From CAZNKU01 sp045541135 (lineage in GTDB: Bacteria > Bacillota > Clostridia > Monoglobales > Firm-18), in NCBI GenBank assembly GCA_045541135.1, contig JAZQIO010000006.1:12447-76446 (forward strand): 64,000 nt of DNA, read 5' to 3'. Within the stretch, counting starts at the first letter, position 1, and every line of letters starts with the position of its first letter. Of this stretch, positions 16,179-24,365 are shown in pieces. The notes under the pieces were generated by a model. It saw only the letters and a program-made list of their open reading frames with translations, did not search any database and was not told the origin of the DNA. A program made the position numbers and the translations under genes.

Positions 16179-16668
16179 AACTATCCTCCTCCAGTAATAT
16201 TTTTAATTTTTCTCTACCCTTCGCCATATATGTACGAATTGTAGAGTGCTTTGTATTTAACATTTCAGAAATCTCGGATGTGGAATATCCTTCGTAATAG
16301 TAAAGATATATTGGCATACGGTATTTTTCATCCAATGAAAACACCTTTTCCAACAAGTCTTTTTTGCTGTCATCATCTACATACGACTGTTCGGGAGCGT
16401 CTTCAATATTATCTCTTTTTGCCCTGAACCAATGCTTCAGCATATTTTTACACTCATTTTGAGCGGTGACAATAAACCACGCCTTTAAATGTTCTTCGCT
16501 TTCAAACTCTTTATTGTCATTCATGTACTTTATAAAGACATTTTGAGTCGCATCTTCTGTTTCAGATACATTTTTAAGCATCATAAAGCAAACCCTGTAG
16601 ACTGTATCCACATATTTTTCGTAAACCCGAGTAATTTCTTCGTCCGTACGTAACGCAGAATTACCCAA
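16168..16668 (-). CDS. ECF-type RNA polymerase sigma factor
   Basis: Sigma-70 family protein of about 166 residues. Region 2 (YEKYVDTVYRVCFMMLKNVSETEDATQNVFIKYM, then AWFIVTAQNECKNMLKHW) binds core and the -10 element; region 4 (LDEKYRMPIYLYYYEGYSTSEISEMLNTKHSTIRTYMAKGREKLK) is the -35-binding helix-turn-helix. I place the start at a TTG (16668) because GGAGGTGA lies eight bases upstream. An ATG ten codons earlier (16698) has no ribosome binding site and sits inside an inverted repeat. It is co-transcribed with the membrane anti-sigma-like protein and the SLH protein, a self-contained envelope signalling unit that probably autoregulates. Confidence 0.88.
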   Translation of the reverse strand: MGNSALRTDEEITRVYEKYVDTVYRVCFMMLKNVSETEDATQNVFIKYMNDNKEFESEEHLKAWFIVTAQNECKNMLKHWFRAKRDNIEDAPEQSYVDDDSKKDLLEKVFSLDEKYRMPIYLYYYEGYSTSEISEMLNTKHSTIRTYMAKGREKLKILLEEDSYED

Positions 16669-16686
16669 ATAAGTCACCTCCAAAAA

Positions 16687-16721
16687 TGCCCTTTTCATTA
16701 GTAATACAATTCAAAAGGGCA
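16687..16721. promoter_or_regulatory. Nine-bp inverted repeat upstream of the ECF sigma gene
   Basis: TGCCCTTTT (16687-16695) and AAAAGGGCA (16713-16721) are perfect inverted copies 17 bases apart, just before the sigma TTG start and its GGAGG. It could be an operator or an mRNA hairpin that influences translation. Confidence 0.45.
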
Positions 16722-16791
16722 AAATGTTGTACTTTTCCAAAAATATTTTATCATATATAAAAGTAATTGGCAATATAACAGTAAAAATTGG

Positions 16792-16832
16792 AAAAGGGGG
16801 TGTCGCAAAATTAAATTATTTTGCGACACCCC
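16792..16832 (-). terminator. Terminator of the Cys-rich protein gene
   Basis: Fourteen-bp perfect stem GGGGTGTCGCAAAA / TTTTGCGACACCCC with an 8-nt loop, followed on the - strand by CTTTTCC. It lies ten bases after the stop codon. Confidence 0.8.
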
Positions 16833-16841
16833 TTGTATATG

Positions 16842-17645
16842 CTATTTACAACAACAATCGTTATCTTCAAATTCACCACGCTGTGGTGGGAAGAATTCGT
16901 CCATAGGGAATTTCAATGAGTTAAACAATTCACACGGATTCTGTTCTGTTGCGGCAGGGCATTCCTTTGTTGGAATACAAAAATCTATTGCCGGAATCAA
17001 AAGCTGAACATTACGTTCAATTTTGACAATTGTAAATATACCTAAAGTTACCAAAATTTTACGTTCGTTTGAAGGAACAACCAGTTCTTGATTAAAGCAA
17101 CCGCAAATCGAATCAGGAATACTTGAAACATCACAGCAGCAACAACAGCACTTATCATTGGAATCAACAATTCTTGCCGACAAGGCTATTGGCTGAACAA
17201 CCTCTACTACTGCTTTTGGAAGATTGTTTTTCTTCCACATTACAGGCATCTGATTACCCGGATTATATGCTGAAGAAAAAGCTTTTGAATTACCCTCAGA
17301 GCCAAAAAGAATAACCTTTTTATCATAAGTTGCAAGACCTTCAACCTGTGTAGGCTGACCAATGCCGCGGAATACATCCAAAACAACTTTGAAAAAATAT
17401 TTTATATCCACTGTAAAAAAGCCTTTGTTAAACGGAACGGGTTCTAAATCCGTAAATACCCATATTACTTCTGCACTTTTAACTTTTACGTTAATTGCCT
17501 GGTCTACAATACACTGCCCCTCTGCGGTTAATATAACCTGCAAATCTTCAAGACAATCTTTTTCTCTGCAGGAATCATACACCTGATCTGTATGAATACA
17601 TACACCATCTTTAAAATCGCAGTTAGGTCTTTGAACATCATTCAT
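16842..17645 (-). CDS. Conserved-type Cys-rich protein of unknown function
   Basis: 267 residues; I do not recognise a named family. It has no signal peptide. Cysteines cluster at the N terminus (CDFKDGVCIHTDQVYDSC, CREKDC), in the middle as a run of six (NDKCCCCCCDVSS, about 164-173), again at CGCF, and as the last residues (DNDCCCK). Between the clusters are beta-rich stretches (DLQVILTAEGQCIVDQAINVKVKSAEVIWVF, KILVTLGIFTIVKIERNVQLLIPAIDFCIP). Cys-rich cytoplasmic proteins with polycysteine runs in Clostridia are often spore-coat or exosporium parts cross-linked by disulphides, or metal binders; either is a guess. The ATG at 17645 has GGGAGG ten bases upstream. It has its own terminator and no partner genes. 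Confidence 0.6.
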   Translation of the reverse strand: MNDVQRPNCDFKDGVCIHTDQVYDSCREKDCLEDLQVILTAEGQCIVDQAINVKVKSAEVIWVFTDLEPVPFNKGFFTVDIKYFFKVVLDVFRGIGQPTQVEGLATYDKKVILFGSEGNSKAFSSAYNPGNQMPVMWKKNNLPKAVVEVVQPIALSARIVDSNDKCCCCCCDVSSIPDSICGCFNQELVVPSNERKILVTLGIFTIVKIERNVQLLIPAIDFCIPTKECPAATEQNPCELFNSLKFPMDEFFPPQRGEFEDNDCCCK

Positions 17646-17745
17646 AAAACATTAACCTCCCATATAAGTATTGAACTTTAATTTTTAGGCTCAATACATA
17701 ATATGAAAAAAAAAGAAAATTGCCACAATGATATTAAAACACAGC

Positions 17746-17774
17746 AAAAACCGCTGATATAAACTATCAGCGGT
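17746..17774 (-). terminator. Terminator of rpmB
   Basis: Ten-bp stem ACCGCTGATA / TATCAGCGGT with a 5-nt loop, followed on the - strand by TTTTTG. Confidence 0.85.
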
Positions 17775-17807
17775 AATATGTGTCAGTATTAATATTTAAC
17801 ATCAATA

Positions 17808-18041
17808 TTATTCAGCAGCAACTATTGCCTCTGCTGCAACAGGAGCAGCACTACCGTAGTTACGTTCTACCTTACCTGAACGCAAGCAACGTGTACATAC
17901 GTAAACTTTCTTGTGCTCGCCATTAACGATGGCTCTAACTCTTTTGATGTTTGGCTTCCACATTCTATTGCTTCTTCTGTGTGAATGGCTGACTTTTATA
18001 CCAAAAGCAACGCCTTTACCACATACTTCACACTTTGCCAT
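17808..18041 (-). CDS. rpmB: 50S ribosomal protein L28
   Basis: 77-residue L28, a large-subunit protein. It has the N-terminal MAKCEVCGKGVAFGIKVSHSHRRSNRMWKPN and the C-terminal CTRCLRSGKV. The CEVC and CTRC pairs mark the zinc-binding form. An Ala-rich tail (SAAPVAAEAIVAAE) follows the conserved core. The start is the ATG at 18041 behind AAGGAGGTG; a GTG three codons earlier overlaps the ribosome binding site. It is monocistronic, with promoter at 18112-18140 and terminator at 17746-17774. In Bacillus it lies beside spoVM; here spoVM is 31 kb away, so the old linkage is broken. Confidence 0.95.
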   Translation of the reverse strand: MAKCEVCGKGVAFGIKVSHSHRRSNRMWKPNIKRVRAIVNGEHKKVYVCTRCLRSGKVERNYGSAAPVAAEAIVAAE

Positions 18042-18111
18042 GCTTCGCACCTCCTTATATAATCACAAAACAATCAACACAAATTTTTATAAATTTTATA
18101 CAGCGTCTTAT

Positions 18112-18140
18112 ATTATACCAAATTTTTTTCAACAATGCAA
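18112..18140 (-). promoter_or_regulatory. Promoter of rpmB
   Basis: On the - strand TTGCAT, 17-nt spacer, TATAAT, about 70 bases before the rpmB start. Confidence 0.75.
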
Positions 18141-18145
18141 GTACT

Positions 18146-18682
18146 TTATTGAATTTTTTTTGCGCGAATTGAAAAAAATTTGAAAACATACGAAATAAAT
18201 GCTACCAGACATACTAAAACTATTATAATAGCAATAATATATTTCACATTTTCACTGAGGAATTGTCCAAACAATGTTAAAAGAACAACTGCAACATAAA
18301 AAACCAAGGTAGCAAACTTACCAAATAAATTTGATGGAATCATACCATCTTTTTTCTGATAAAGCATTATTCCGCCTATAAGCAGGAATAAATCCTTCAA
18401 GAACAAGAATGCTGCCAAAAACCACATTACAGCATAACCCTTTACAGCAAGACAAATTACTGCTATAAGTTGAGTAAACTTATCTGCCAACGGGTCTAAT
18501 ATTTTTCCCAAGTTTGTTTTCATATTAAATTTTCTTGCAATGTATCCGTCAAAATAGTCAGTAATACCTGATATAACAAGCAATATTCCCGCTATAAGGA
18601 AATTATCTTTTACGACAATATAGTATGTAAAAAAAGGTATTAATACTAATCTGAATATGGATAATATATTTGGAATACTCAA
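18146..18682 (-). CDS. pgsA: CDP-diacylglycerol-glycerol-3-phosphate 3-phosphatidyltransferase
   Basis: Makes phosphatidylglycerol phosphate from CDP-diacylglycerol and glycerol 3-phosphate at the cytoplasmic membrane, the first step to phosphatidylglycerol and cardiolipin. 178 residues with about five membrane segments. The CDP-alcohol phosphotransferase signature D-G-x2-A-R-x8-G-x3-D-x3-D is fully present in DYFDGYIARKFNMKTNLGKILDPLADK (about 43-69). The start is a TTG at 18682 with AAGGAAG seven bases before it, and it matches the family start (SIPNILSIFRL). It follows pfkA by 12 bases and is co-transcribed. Cardiolipin synthase or another CDP-alcohol transferase is less likely given size and N terminus. 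Confidence 0.88.
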   Translation of the reverse strand: MSIPNILSIFRLVLIPFFTYYIVVKDNFLIAGILLVISGITDYFDGYIARKFNMKTNLGKILDPLADKFTQLIAVICLAVKGYAVMWFLAAFLFLKDLFLLIGGIMLYQKKDGMIPSNLFGKFATLVFYVAVVLLTLFGQFLSENVKYIIAIIIVLVCLVAFISYVFKFFSIRAKKIQ

Positions 18683-18694
18683 ATCGGCACTTCC

Positions 18695-19669
18695 TTATAT
18701 TGATAGTATTTTTGAAAGATCGACCAAATCTTCTCTTGTTTTATTTTCCATTGACAAGGCTTCAAATATGTCAACATCATAAATTTCACTGTTTTTAACG
18801 CCAATTACTCTGTTACCGATACCTTCTTTTAAAAGCTGTACAGCACGTACACCCATTTCACTGGCACGTACACGGTCTAAAACAGTAGGGCTTCCTCCTC
18901 TTTGCAGATAACCGAGAATAGTTGTTCGTGTTTCAATTCCCGTTTCTTCATGAATTTTCTTTTCAAGCTCGGTAACATCTGTATTAACACCTTCTGCAAG
19001 AATGATTATGAAATGCTTTTTATTTCTGTTTCTGCCCTGTTCAATAGGTTTTATAATATCATTTTCAAAATCTATTTCTTTTTCAGGTATAAGTATAGCT
19101 TCTGCACCGGATGCAATACCAACATTAAGTGCAATATTACCTGAATTTCTGCCCATAACCTTAATAATATTACAACGGCTGTGACTGCTGGCAGTGTCTC
19201 TTATTTTGTCAACCGCTTCCATAGCAGTATTTATAGCAGTATCAAACCCGATTGTATATTCGGTATAAGGAATATCGTTATCAATTGTACCGGGAATGCC
19301 AATTGTAGGCAAGCCATTTTCGCACAAATCTTTAGCTCCACGGAAAGATCCGTCACCGCCTATAACAACAAGACCATCTATACCAAAGTAACGCGCTTCA
19401 TTAATTCCGCGTTTTACCCCTTCTATTTCTTTAAATTCTTTACTTCTTGCAGTCTTGAGAATTGTACCGCCACGCTGCATTGTTTCCGAAACAAAACGCG
19501 CGTCCATTTCAAAAATATCACCATGAAGTAACCCTTCATATCCGTTTTTAATACCCATAACACGGATACCGTAATATTTTGAAGCACGTACAACCGCACG
19601 TATTGCCGCATTCATACCCGGTGCGTCACCACCACTTGTTAAAACGCCTATACAATGTACCTTAGACAT
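18695..19669 (-). CDS. pfkA: ATP-dependent 6-phosphofructokinase
   Basis: Phosphorylates fructose 6-phosphate to fructose 1,6-bisphosphate, the committed step of glycolysis. 324 residues, the normal bacterial length. The ATP loop IGVLTSGGDAPGMNAAIRAVVR is at 6-27; GGDGSFRGA binds ATP and magnesium; GIPGTIDNDIPYTEYTIGFDTA holds the catalytic Asp of the T-I-D motif; MGRNSGNIAL and LGYLQRGGSPTVLDR are substrate-binding motifs. The GGDGS (not GGEDT) form fits ATP rather than pyrophosphate use. The ATG at 19669 has GGAGG seven bases upstream. Part of the small-ORF-pfkA-pgsA operon behind dnaE, the usual clostridial order. Confidence 0.95.
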   Translation of the reverse strand: MSKVHCIGVLTSGGDAPGMNAAIRAVVRASKYYGIRVMGIKNGYEGLLHGDIFEMDARFVSETMQRGGTILKTARSKEFKEIEGVKRGINEARYFGIDGLVVIGGDGSFRGAKDLCENGLPTIGIPGTIDNDIPYTEYTIGFDTAINTAMEAVDKIRDTASSHSRCNIIKVMGRNSGNIALNVGIASGAEAILIPEKEIDFENDIIKPIEQGRNRNKKHFIIILAEGVNTDVTELEKKIHEETGIETRTTILGYLQRGGSPTVLDRVRASEMGVRAVQLLKEGIGNRVIGVKNSEIYDVDIFEALSMENKTREDLVDLSKILSI

Positions 19670-19689
19670 ACAAAAACCTCCAATCCACA

Positions 19690-19872
19690 TTAAAAAGTCA
19701 AATCAATCAAAACATTATGCGCCTGTTCAACTTCTGTAGAAGGAACAAGAATATCAAATTTGTTTTCACTTGCGGCACATATAATTTTCACCAAAATACT
19801 TACACCGCGTAACGCATTACTTAAATTATCAATAATTTCTTTATCTTGCGCTGTATATACAACAGTCCACAT
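19690..19872 (-). CDS. Small conserved-type protein between dnaE and pfkA (DUF2007-like)
   Basis: About 60 residues: MWTVVYTAQDKEIIDNLSN, then GVSILVKIICA and ILVPSTEVEQAHNVLIDL. This alpha/beta ferredoxin-like pattern, with VPSTEVEQAHNVL near the end, resembles the DUF2007 putative signal-transducing family, but I am not certain. The start at ATG 19872 has GGAGG only four bases upstream. A TTG at 19902 in the same frame also has TTGGAGGGG before it and would add ten residues. It is the first gene after a promoter (19939-19967) and is followed 20 bases later by pfkA. No function is assigned. Confidence 0.65.
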   Translation of the reverse strand: MWTVVYTAQDKEIIDNLSNALRGVSILVKIICAASENKFDILVPSTEVEQAHNVLIDLTF

Positions 19873-19938
19873 ATAACCTCCGCCTGGCAGAAAGTAACGC
19901 AAATTACTTCCCCTCCAATATAATAGCTTATCTATTTT

Positions 19939-19967
19939 ATTTTACTACAAAATTCAACAAAAATCAA
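19939..19967 (-). promoter_or_regulatory. Promoter of the small ORF-pfkA-pgsA operon
   Basis: On the - strand TTGATT, 17-nt spacer, TAAAAT. It lies just past the dnaE stop. Confidence 0.7.
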
Positions 19968-19995
19968 TAGTTATTTTAAGATTAAAGCAAGTATA

Positions 19996-22900
19996 TTATT
20001 TTAAAACAATACAGCACTCGTCACCAAGATTCTTTTTAAGGTGTCTTTCAAGGGCAGGTGATGGCTGTATCCAATATTCCTCACTTGCAGCATAATACTT
20101 GTTTTCAGCCTCCATATAGATAAATACCGGAACATTACCTGAATATAATTTAAGCAATTCCTTTACTGTTTCCGTCTTTTTTTCTTTGCCTTTTGGTATT
20201 TTTATATACGCTTTACTTTTTGATGACATTTTAAGCTCAGCTATATTATCTGCCAGAACTTTCACTTTTCCCTCTTCGTCACCATCTACCTTACCGCTTA
20301 TACAAACCTTGCTTCCCTCTGTAACCAACGTTTCAAAAGCGCTGTATTTATTCGGAAATACGACAATCTCCATACTACCGTACAAATCTTCAAGCTGAAC
20401 AAATGCCATACGCGAATTATTTTTTGTAACCTTAGTATTAACAGAAGTGATAATACCGCAAATTTTAACAATATCTCCATCCTTTACTTTTCCGCAGTTA
20501 CTTCCGCCAAAGGAATTTATAATTTCGGCAATGTTATTTGTTGAGATTTTCTCCATAACATCAGCGTATTCATCCAAAGGATGACCTGACAAATATACTC
20601 CCATTGCCTCTTTTTCAAGACGCAGTGTATATTCCTTTGAAAAAGGTTGAATGTTAGGTAAGTCATCATTTAATTCTGCCGAACCGAGAAAGGATACCTG
20701 TCCTGAAAAATTAGACCTTGCCGAGTCTGATGCTTCATCTACGGTTTTTTCAAATATTGCAAGATACTGGGAGCGTGCACCCTTGCCGACATTATCAAAA
20801 GCCCCCGCTTTAATTAAAAATTCCAAAGCTCTTTTGTTTATGCCGTCTTCACTGTTATTTATGCAGAACTCCTTTAAAGAATTATATCCACCATAACGGT
20901 TTTTAATAATATTTGACACAAAATTTCTTCCAACATTTTTTATTGCAGCAAGCCCATATCTTATGCAGTTTCCTTCCGGTATAAAGTCTGCATAACTTTT
21001 ATTTACATCCACCGGCAAAATCTTTATTCCCATTTTTGGCAATTGTGCAATATATTCATTAAGCTTATCTGTATTACCCATTTGCGATGACATTAATGCC
21101 GCCATAAATTCAACTTTATGAAATGTTTTCAGGTATGCTGTCTGATAAGCTACTATCGCATACGCTGCAGCATGAGATTTATTAAAAGCATATTTGCCAA
21201 AGTCTGCCATATCATTGAAAATTGATTCTGCAACATCTTCAGGCACACCGTTTTTGACAGCACCGCAAACTTCACCGTCACCATAAATAAAAGCATTCTT
21301 TTCCTTTAAAATAACCTCGGGTTTCTTTTTACCCATAGCTTTTCTGAGCACATCTGCACGACCTAAAGAATAGCCTGCCATAATCTGCACTATTTGCATA
21401 ACCTGTTCCTGATACACAATACAACCGTAAGTAGATTCCAAAATAGGTTGCAGCATTGGATGCTTATAAGTTATTTTGTTGTGATTATTTTTACTTTCAA
21501 TATATTTAGGTATAGAATCCGCAGGCCCCGGTCTGTAAAGAGCAATTCCGGCTATGATATCTTCCATGCATGATGGCTTAAGCTCACGCATGAAATTCTT
21601 CATTCCTGCACTTTCAAGCTGAAATACACCGTCAGTATTACCTGAAGCTATAAGAGCATATACCTCTTTTTTATTCATATCAATTTTATTGATATCCAGT
21701 TCTTCACCCTTACACAATTTTATATTATTTATCGTATTTTTAATAACAGTAAGGTTACGAAGACCCAAAAAGTCCATTTTAAGCAAACCAAGTTCTTCCA
21801 AAGTGGTCATAACATACTGGGTAACAGGCTGTTCATCAGAAAGTGCCAAAGGAACATAATCACTTACTTCCCTTCCCGTTATAACAACACCTGCCGCATG
21901 TGTGGAGGCATGACGGGGCAAGCCCTCAAGCTCTTTAGCTATGTCAATCATTTCCTTGATCTTAGGGTTGGAATTGTATTTATCCCGCAGACGCTGATTT
22001 TCTTCAAGAGCTTTATTTATAGTTTGTCCCGGTGATGCGGGAATCATTTTTGCAATAACGTCTACATCTGCATACGGAACGCTTATAACTCTGCCAACAT
22101 CACGTATAACAGATCGTGCAGACAAAGTACCAAAGGTTATAATTTGTGCAACATTTTTATTTCCGTATTTTTCACGGACGTAGTTTATAACCTCGCCACG
22201 TCTTTCAATACAAAAGTCCATATCAATATCCGGCATTGTAATACGTGCAGGATTTAAAAATCTTTCGAAAATAAGGTTGTATTTTATAGGATCGACGGTA
22301 GTTATATCCAGACAATACGAAACAAGACTTCCTGCCGCACTTCCTCTACCGGGACCGACATATATACCGTTTTCTTTGGCATATTTTACAAAATCCCATA
22401 CAATAAGGAAATAATCAGTAAAGCCCATATCATTTATAACATTGACTTCATATTTTAAACGCTCTATGTGCTCATTATAATTTTCATACCGTTTTTTCAA
22501 ACCGTCAAAGCAGATTCTTTTCAGATAATCAAAATGGTCAACTCCGTTAGGCAATTTGAACTCAGGCAAATGGTAGTTGCCGAATTCAAGTTCCACATTA
22601 CATATATCCGCAATCTTAACGGTATTTTCAATTGCTTTGGGAAGTGTTTTGAAAAGCTCTGCCATTTCCTCCGATGATTTTAAGTACATCTCATCTGTTT
22701 CAAACTTCAGTCTGTCGGTTTCCGATTCCTTTTTACCGGTCTGGATACACATAAGAATATCCTGATATCTTGCATCCTTTTTGCTTACATAGTGTACGTC
22801 GTTGGTTGCAACTATTTCTACACCATACTCTCTTGCAAAATTCACAAGCTGTGCATTCACCTGCATTTCCTCAGGAATACCGTGATTTTGCATTTCGAGA

Positions 22901-23415
22901 AAAAAGTTTTCTTTACCGAAAATACTTATATATTCACGAACAAGAAGTTTTGCATTTTCAATATCATTACTAAGAATTGCCTGAGGTATTTCACCTGCAA
23001 TACACGCAGAAAGGCATATTAACCCATCACTGTACCTTCTTAAAGTATTTTTGTCAATTCGAGGTTTTACATAAAAACCGTCTACATGAGAAATACTTAC
23101 AAGCTTAACAAGATTTTGGTAGCCCACATTGTTTTTAGCAAGCAAAATTACGTGAAAGCGTTTTGAGTCATATGAGTATTCTTTTTCATACAAAGTACGC
23201 TCGGCAATATACATTTCGCAACCAATAATTGGCTTTATACCCTGCTTTTTTGCTTCCTTGTAAAAATCAACCACACCGTACATTACACCGTGGTCCGTAA
23301 TGGCAAGGGCAGACTGGTTGTGTTTTTTTGCTTCTTCTACAAGCTTTTCAATTCTGCATGCACCGTCTAAAAGACTATACGCAGTATGTGTATGAAGATG
23401 TACAAAATCCGACAT
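19996..23415 (-). CDS. dnaE: DNA polymerase III subunit alpha
   Basis: Replicative polymerase of the DnaE type, 1139 residues. The PHP domain is N-terminal (LHTHTAYSLLDGACRIEKLV, ITDHGVMYGVVDFYKEAKKQGIKP). The C-family polymerase core has GPGRGSAAGSLVSYCL and the catalytic Asp pair in MPDIDMDFCIERRGEV, then RHASTHAAGVVI, GVFQLESAGMK and QEQVMQIVQIMAGYSLGRADVLRKAMGKKK. An HhH region follows, and an OB fold lies near 960-1040 (VKICGIITSVNTKVTKNNSRMAFVQLEDLYGSMEIVVFP). In Firmicutes DnaE normally works with PolC; no PolC gene is in this window. ATG at 23415 has GGAGGGG. It follows whiA by 18 bases and is probably co-transcribed. Confidence 0.96.
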   Translation of the reverse strand: MSDFVHLHTHTAYSLLDGACRIEKLVEEAKKHNQSALAITDHGVMYGVVDFYKEAKKQGIKPIIGCEMYIAERTLYEKEYSYDSKRFHVILLAKNNVGYQNLVKLVSISHVDGFYVKPRIDKNTLRRYSDGLICLSACIAGEIPQAILSNDIENAKLLVREYISIFGKENFFLEMQNHGIPEEMQVNAQLVNFAREYGVEIVATNDVHYVSKKDARYQDILMCIQTGKKESETDRLKFETDEMYLKSSEEMAELFKTLPKAIENTVKIADICNVELEFGNYHLPEFKLPNGVDHFDYLKRICFDGLKKRYENYNEHIERLKYEVNVINDMGFTDYFLIVWDFVKYAKENGIYVGPGRGSAAGSLVSYCLDITTVDPIKYNLIFERFLNPARITMPDIDMDFCIERRGEVINYVREKYGNKNVAQIITFGTLSARSVIRDVGRVISVPYADVDVIAKMIPASPGQTINKALEENQRLRDKYNSNPKIKEMIDIAKELEGLPRHASTHAAGVVITGREVSDYVPLALSDEQPVTQYVMTTLEELGLLKMDFLGLRNLTVIKNTINNIKLCKGEELDINKIDMNKKEVYALIASGNTDGVFQLESAGMKNFMRELKPSCMEDIIAGIALYRPGPADSIPKYIESKNNHNKITYKHPMLQPILESTYGCIVYQEQVMQIVQIMAGYSLGRADVLRKAMGKKKPEVILKEKNAFIYGDGEVCGAVKNGVPEDVAESIFNDMADFGKYAFNKSHAAAYAIVAYQTAYLKTFHKVEFMAALMSSQMGNTDKLNEYIAQLPKMGIKILPVDVNKSYADFIPEGNCIRYGLAAIKNVGRNFVSNIIKNRYGGYNSLKEFCINNSEDGINKRALEFLIKAGAFDNVGKGARSQYLAIFEKTVDEASDSARSNFSGQVSFLGSAELNDDLPNIQPFSKEYTLRLEKEAMGVYLSGHPLDEYADVMEKISTNNIAEIINSFGGSNCGKVKDGDIVKICGIITSVNTKVTKNNSRMAFVQLEDLYGSMEIVVFPNKYSAFETLVTEGSKVCISGKVDGDEEGKVKVLADNIAELKMSSKSKAYIKIPKGKEKKTETVKELLKLYSGNVPVFIYMEAENKYYAASEEYWIQPSPALERHLKKNLGDECCIVLK

Positions 23416-23433
23416 ACTACCCCTCCTTTTTTA

Positions 23434-24309
23434 TTATTCAAATTCTGCAAGCTGTAAAAGTTTTCTCATTCTGTGGTTTACACCCGACTTTGATATACCA
23501 AGCCTTTCCGCCATTTCCGAAAGTGGCATATCAAGACTTTCCATTCTTAATTTTGCCACCTCTGCAAGCTCCGGCGAAAGACTTTGCCAACCGTGCTCTA
23601 AAACTACTTTTTTTATGGCATTTTGCTGACGCATAGCTGTTTGAAAAACCTTTGTAGCATTTGCCGCCTCAAAATTTGCTTTTCTGTTTACGGAATTTCT
23701 CATATCACGTTCTATAACAACATTAACAAATTCCATCATTTTACTGTATGCACCCATTGAAGCAAGCAAATTTTCTATCTGTTGGCTTTCCTTTATGTAG
23801 AAAACATTATTTCCGTATCTTTTTATAACCTTAGGATATAACTCGAAATATTCAAAAACCTGACGTAGGTCTTTTTCAAGAGAGTGAAGATTAGAAACAA
23901 GCTCCACATGGTATCCTTTTGCAGGGTCTATCATACTTCCTCCACCCAAAAAAGCACCCCTTAAAATTGACGATTTACAGCACTCGTTACGTACAATTTC
24001 ACGGTCTATTCTCATTGGTACACCGGAAAGCTTCATATCCCTTAAAATCTTTATTACGTCAGTTCCTTCAAGTGTGGCATAATACACTCCGGCATCTGTA
24101 ACATCTACATTTATTTTGATATTATATAAAAAGTTTATAAGGTCATAAAAACGCTGGGCAACTATGGCATTTTCCGTACGAAGTTTAATTTCATTGTTTT
24201 TTATCGAAGCACCGTAGCACACCATTCCCACAAGCTCGGCACGGGCACAGCAAACCTCGGTAATATCTATATTACAAACTTCTCCCTTTACTTCTGATGC
24301 AAAAGACAT
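23434..24309 (-). CDS. whiA: Sporulation/division regulator WhiA
   Basis: DNA-binding protein of Gram-positive bacteria. In Streptomyces it controls sporulation septation; in Bacillus it affects division and chromosome segregation. 291 residues: N-terminal WhiA domain (SFASEVKGEVCNIDI, CCARAELVGMVCYGASI), a LAGLIDADG-homing-endonuclease-like fold (ILRGAFLGGGSMIDPAKGYHVELVS, about 115-139) without nuclease function, and a C-terminal helix-turn-helix (LSPELAEVAKLRMESLDMPLSEMAERLGISKSGVNHRMRKLLQLAE). I start at ATG 24309 after AAGGAGG. Placement directly before dnaE and pfkA agrees with clostridial order. The yvcJ-yvcK genes that often precede whiA are absent; an FAD oxidoreductase stands there instead. 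Confidence 0.95.
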   Translation of the reverse strand: MSFASEVKGEVCNIDITEVCCARAELVGMVCYGASIKNNEIKLRTENAIVAQRFYDLINFLYNIKINVDVTDAGVYYATLEGTDVIKILRDMKLSGVPMRIDREIVRNECCKSSILRGAFLGGGSMIDPAKGYHVELVSNLHSLEKDLRQVFEYFELYPKVIKRYGNNVFYIKESQQIENLLASMGAYSKMMEFVNVVIERDMRNSVNRKANFEAANATKVFQTAMRQQNAIKKVVLEHGWQSLSPELAEVAKLRMESLDMPLSEMAERLGISKSGVNHRMRKLLQLAEFE

Positions 24310-24365
24310 ATCCACACCTCCTTATAAATTTATATCATTAGCTTGTATAATGTCTTTCTGATGTA

